Origin: an uncultured Coriobacteriaceae bacterium
Lineage (GTDB): Bacteria > Actinomycetota > Coriobacteriia > Coriobacteriales > UMGS124
Reading direction: 5' to 3'
DNA length: 8,373 nt
Assembly (NCBI GenBank): GCA_900555105.1
Contig: USJP01000052.1
Location: forward strand, 1 to 8,373
Both the position numbers and the translations under genes were made by a program. Below are positions 5,313 through 8,373 of the stretch, in pieces. Positions within the stretch are counted from its first letter, which is position 1, and every line of letters begins with the position of its first letter. A model generated the notes under the pieces. It was not told the origin of the DNA, did no database searches, and worked only from the letters and a program-made list of their open reading frames with translations.

Positions 5313-6320
5313 ATGAGCGCAGAAGACATGAAGGATGCAACCCTTACCTGTGTGTGCGTCGACGCCGCTGGTGGCGACCGTCCCGTGAGCTGTGTGCTCG
5401 AGGGCGTCGCGCTCGCCCTTGAGGCCGATGAGAACCTTAAAGTTGTTCTCACCGGCCCCAGTGACGAGATCGTCCCCTTCGCTGAGGCCCATGAGCGCTG
5501 CGAGGCTCGTCCCACAACGCAGGTCATTGCCATGGAAGAGCATCCCGTGCAGGCGGTGCGTTCCAAGTCCGACTCCAGCATCGTTGTCGGGTGCAAGCTC
5601 GTGCGCGAGGGTGTGGCCGACGGCTTCTTCTCCGCCGGCTCCACGGGTGCCGTCATGACTGCGGCGGTGCTGGGCATCGGCCGCATCAAGGGCATCGACC
5701 GTCCGGCGCTTACTGCCGTGCTGCCCGGCCCCAAGCCCACGGTCTTCCTCGACCTGGGTGCCAACGCCGACTGCAAGGCCGAGAACCTCGTTCAGTTTGC
5801 GCAGATGGGCCTTGCCTATGCGCGCATTGTCCTGGATGTCGACGAGCCGCGCGTGGCGCTGCTCAACAACGGCTCAGAGGAGACGAAGGGCTCCATGTTT
5901 GCCCAGCAGTGCCATGCCCGTCTGAAGGAGACCGTGCCTCAGTTCGCCGGCAATGCCGAGGGTAACGACCTGCTTGCAGGTGCCTTCGACGTTATCGTGA
6001 CCGACGGCTTCACGGGCAACACGGTCCTCAAGGGCCTCGAGGGTATGTCTAAGTTCCTCATGGGCACTATCATGGGTGCCGCAAAGGCAGATCCCGCCCT
6101 CGCCGCTGCGGCTGGCGCTCTCAAGCCTGTCTTCGGCAAGGCCAAGGACGCCCTCAGCGGCGACAAGTACGGTGGAGCCATCCTGCTCGGCGTCAAGGGC
6201 GTCGTTGCCATCGGCCACGGTGCCACCTCGCCCCAGACAGTCATGAACGGCACGCTGTGCGTCGCTCAGGCCGCCCGTGCTCAGTTCGTCGACAAGATCG
6301 CGCAGAGCTGCGGTCGATAG
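5313..6320 (+). CDS. plsX: Phosphate acyltransferase PlsX
   Basis: This 335-aa peripheral enzyme interconverts acyl-ACP and acyl-phosphate, supplying acyl-phosphate to the membrane acyltransferase PlsY at the start of phospholipid synthesis. Family landmarks are VDAAGGD (16-22; usually VDAMGGD), GFFSAGSTGAVM (104-115), GIDRPAL (127-133), FLDLGANADC (145-154), PRVALLNNGSEETKG (179-193) and VTDGFTGNTVLKGLEG near the middle of the C-terminal half. The length is normal for the family. ATG 5313 is chosen for the AAGGA just upstream (5306-5310), but the gap is only 2 nt, which is short; ATG 5328 is an alternative. The in-frame sequence further upstream runs through the terminator and is not coding. 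The rnc SD overlaps its stop codon. The gene is separated from fab genes and acpP, which often follow plsX elsewhere. Confidence 0.97.
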   Translation: MSAEDMKDATLTCVCVDAAGGDRPVSCVLEGVALALEADENLKVVLTGPSDEIVPFAEAHERCEARPTTQVIAMEEHPVQAVRSKSDSSIVVGCKLVREGVADGFFSAGSTGAVMTAAVLGIGRIKGIDRPALTAVLPGPKPTVFLDLGANADCKAENLVQFAQMGLAYARIVLDVDEPRVALLNNGSEETKGSMFAQQCHARLKETVPQFAGNAEGNDLLAGAFDVIVTDGFTGNTVLKGLEGMSKFLMGTIMGAAKADPALAAAAGALKPVFGKAKDALSGDKYGGAILLGVKGVVAIGHGATSPQTVMNGTLCVAQAARAQFVDKIAQSCGR

Positions 6321-6332
6321 GGAGGCGCCTGT

Positions 6333-7106
6333 ATGTCTACCGTTAACGAAAAGCTTCACTTGGCCCAGCAGATTCTGGGCTATCAGTTCATGGACACCCA
6401 GCTTCTGCGCAGCGCAATCACGCACCCCTCTGCCGTGGAGAACAAGCCGGTCACCGCAGGCTATGAGCGTCTTGAGTTTCTTGGCGACTCGGTCGTGGGC
6501 TTTTTGGTTGCCGACGAGATCTACCGCAAGTTCCCCGACATCGACGAGGGTGGTCTCACGCGTCTCAAGGTGTCCATCATCTCGGGCGAGACCCTCTCGA
6601 AGGTCGCCCATGAGCGCGGCTTCGAAAACATCATCATCATGGGCCTTTCCGAGAAGGGTACGGGAGCCCGCGGCATGCATTCTGCCTTGGAGAACGTCTA
6701 TGAGGCTGTAACGGGCGCTATCTTCATTGACGGCGGCCTCGAGCCTGCCAGGCGTTGGGTGCTCGACACACTCGGCCCCCTCATGGTTGCGGGTCGTGCG
6801 CTTCCCAAGGAGAACCCCAAGTCGCTGCTGCAGGAAAAGACCCAGGCACAGTTCCGCGAAGCTCCTCGCTACGAGCTTATCAGCGTGGGTGGCCTGGCTC
6901 ATGTTCCTGTGTTTACCTGCGATTGTCTGCTCGGCGAGCGTCATGTCGGGCGCGGCGTGGGCTCCTCCAAGAAGGAGGCCGAGGCTGCGGCCGCCCAGGA
7001 GGCGCTCAAGAACCTCGGTTACGTCAAGGTTGCAGGCGCCGACGAGTCTCCTGTCGTCGAGGGGCTTGACGCGCAGGGCGATGCGAGCCCTACGGACGGG
7101 GAGTAG
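6333..7106 (+). CDS. rnc: Ribonuclease III
   Basis: This 257-aa double-strand-specific endoribonuclease processes rRNA precursors and structured mRNAs. Its nuclease domain holds the signature ERLEFLGDS (45-53), giving Glu45, Glu48 and Asp52, with Glu72 in DEGGLTRLK, which correspond to E. coli Glu38, Glu41, Asp45 and Glu65. The second metal-binding segment reads SALENVYEA (117-125). Glu124 matches the essential E. coli Glu117, but the position of Asp114 is Asn121, an unusual change. The double-stranded RNA-binding domain spans about 161-230 (NPKSLLQEKTQA through GSSKKEAEAAAAQEALKNLG). An acidic tail of about 25 residues follows, which makes it longer than E. coli RNase III (226 aa). ATG 6333 has GGGAGG (6320-6325) at 7 nt, overlapping the plsX stop. 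smc begins 3 nt after its stop, the usual rnc-smc pairing. Confidence 0.97.
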   Translation: MSTVNEKLHLAQQILGYQFMDTQLLRSAITHPSAVENKPVTAGYERLEFLGDSVVGFLVADEIYRKFPDIDEGGLTRLKVSIISGETLSKVAHERGFENIIIMGLSEKGTGARGMHSALENVYEAVTGAIFIDGGLEPARRWVLDTLGPLMVAGRALPKENPKSLLQEKTQAQFREAPRYELISVGGLAHVPVFTCDCLLGERHVGRGVGSSKKEAEAAAAQEALKNLGYVKVAGADESPVVEGLDAQGDASPTDGE

Positions 7107-7109
7107 CCG

Positions 7110-8373
7110 GTGTATCTCAAGTCGCTCACCCTCAAGGGATTCAAATCGTTTGCAGACAGGGCGCATATGGTGTTCGAGCCGGGACTCACGGTTATCGTGG
7201 GCCCCAACGGCTCGGGCAAGTCCAACGTCAGCGACGCCATCCGCTGGGTCCTGGGCGAGCAGAGCGCCAAGCAGCTGCGCGGCGCCGCGATGGAGGACGT
7301 GGTCTTTGCGGGCTCCTCGGCGCGCAAGCCGGTGGGCATGGCCGAGGTTGATTTGACACTCGACAATTCCGATCACGTGCTGCCCGTCGACTTCGAGGAG
7401 GTCGTGGTCACCCGCCGCATGTACCGTTCCGGCGAGAGCGAGTACCTCATCAACGGTGCTCCTGCCCGCCTGCTTGACATCACCGACATCCTGCACGACA
7501 CGGGTTTGGGCAAGGAGACGCACTCCATCATTGGCCAGGGCAAGCTCGACTCCATCCTTGCCAGCAAGCCTGAGGAGCGCCGCGCCCTCATCGAGGAAGC
7601 GGCGGGCATCTCCAAGCACAAGCGTCGTCGCGAACGTTCGCTCAAGCGTCTGGAAAGTATGGAGAGCCACCTGCAGCGCGTCCTCGACGTGCAGAAAGAG
7701 GTCTCCCGCCAGCTCAAGCCCCTGGAGCGCCAGGTTGACAAGGCCAAACGCGCCTCGGAGATTTCCGAGCGCGCTCGAGAGCTGCGCTGCATCCTCGCTG
7801 TGGACGACCTGCGTCGCCTGCAGGCCCGCTGGGACGAGGTGCAGCGTGCCGAGCGCGAGCGTTCCTCGGAGCGCGACGTGACCAACGCCGTTGTGGCTCA
7901 GCGCACCCAGGAGCTCGACAACCTGCGATTGCTGCTTGAGGAAAAGGGCATCTTCGCCGGCGACCTGTCTGAGCAGCGCCGCCGTGCCCAGCTTGTCTGC
8001 GAGAAGCTCGAGGGCTCGTTGCGCCTTCTCGACGAGAAGGGCCGCAGCATGGCTCAGCGTACGAGCCAGCTCTCCTCGCTTGTGGCTGACGACGAGGCCC
8101 GCGGCAAGCAGATTCTCGAAGAGTGCGAGCGAGCTCGTGTCGACTACGACGAGGCCATGGTGGCGCTCAAGACGCTGCGCGAACGTTCCAGCGAGACGAA
8201 GCAGGCGGTGGATGCCGCGCGTAAGGTGCGACGCAAGGCCGAGGAGGAACTCGACCGCGCCCGTTCAAACTACCGTGCCACACAGCGCGATCGCGACATG
8301 TGCGCCGTGGCGCTTGCCAAGGCTCAGGACGCCGTGAAGAACGCCGAGGTACAAGACGGAATCTTTGCCACGC
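7110..8373 (+). CDS. smc: Chromosome segregation protein SMC, N-terminal part, 3' truncated
   Basis: Translation from GTG 7110 is open to the window end (421 residues plus one base). GGGGAG (7098-7103) lies 6 nt upstream, inside the rnc end, so the genes are tightly coupled. The N-terminal MYLKSLTLKGFKSFADR is typical of SMC. Walker A is GPNGSGKS (31-38), the R-loop region is AKQLRGAAMEDVVFAG (53-68), and the Q-loop is HSIIGQGKLDSIL (138-150, Gln143), followed by the conserved EERRALIEEAAGI. From about residue 165 the sequence becomes a long Glu/Arg/Lys/Leu-rich coiled-coil arm, still running at the edge; hinge, return arm, signature motif and Walker B lie outside. SMC dimers with ScpA and ScpB form the condensin ring that organises and segregates chromosomes. 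scpA and scpB are not in the window. Confidence 0.98.
   Translation, partial: MYLKSLTLKGFKSFADRAHMVFEPGLTVIVGPNGSGKSNVSDAIRWVLGEQSAKQLRGAAMEDVVFAGSSARKPVGMAEVDLTLDNSDHVLPVDFEEVVVTRRMYRSGESEYLINGAPARLLDITDILHDTGLGKETHSIIGQGKLDSILASKPEERRALIEEAAGISKHKRRRERSLKRLESMESHLQRVLDVQKEVSRQLKPLERQVDKAKRASEISERARELRCILAVDDLRRLQARWDEVQRAERERSSERDVTNAVVAQRTQELDNLRLLLEEKGIFAGDLSEQRRRAQLVCEKLEGSLRLLDEKGRSMAQRTSQLSSLVADDEARGKQILEECERARVDYDEAMVALKTLRERSSETKQAVDAARKVRRKAEEELDRARSNYRATQRDRDMCAVALAKAQDAVKNAEVQDGIFAT

Noticed and set aside
5874..7670. A very long open frame on the minus strand opposite plsX, rnc and smc (about 600 codons)
   Set aside because: It lies antisense to three genes with unmistakable family motifs, spans their junctions, and shows no recognisable domain. 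Long antisense open frames are expected in GC-rich DNA with strong third-position G/C bias.

Overview
This window is a dense, single-strand (+) block of core housekeeping genes from a high-G+C bacterium. No mobile element, CRISPR array, tRNA or rRNA is visible. Gene content and order suggest Actinomycetota, most likely class Coriobacteriia (Collinsella/Olsenella-like). The reasons are a fakA-recG start reminiscent of Firmicutes, an actinobacterial-style coaD / coiled-coil protein / DUF177 / rpmF / rnc / smc succession, strong use of G/C-ending codons, and Shine-Dalgarno (SD) sites before most genes. The lineage call is inference from composition and synteny only.

Layout, left to right: (1) 2-838, the C-terminal part of fakA (fatty-acid kinase ATP-binding subunit), cut by the window edge. 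(2) 867-3044, recG (branch-migration helicase). (3) 3049-3588, coaD (phosphopantetheine adenylyltransferase), almost abutting recG, with its SD inside the end of recG. (4) 3589-3715, a 127-bp intergenic region with a 10-bp perfect inverted repeat around a possible promoter -10 and a 15-bp tandem repeat. (5) 3716-4243, a 175-aa coiled-coil protein in the position of mycobacterial sepIVA. (6) 4233-4916, a DUF177/YceD protein with a cysteine cluster and a very acidic tail, overlapping the previous gene by 11 nt. (7) 4917-5042, an intergenic region with a good extended -10 promoter and a GC-rich leader hairpin. (8) 5043-5222, rpmF (zinc-type bL32). (9) 5244-5281, a strong intrinsic terminator or attenuator. 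(10) 5313-6320, plsX. (11) 6333-7106, rnc. (12) 7110-8373, smc (head domain and start of the coiled coil), cut by the right edge.

The genes span lipid activation (FakA and PlsX both handle acyl-phosphate), CoA synthesis (CoaD), ribosome and RNA biogenesis (YceD, bL32, RNase III) and chromosome repair, segregation and division (RecG, SMC, a SepIVA/DivIVA-like protein). I see no previously undescribed system. The points most worth a second look are regulatory (the rpmF leader, the rpmF-plsX terminator, the coaD-downstream repeats) and residue-level (an Asp-to-Asn change at a metal-ligand position in RNase III, and unusual motifs in RecG).
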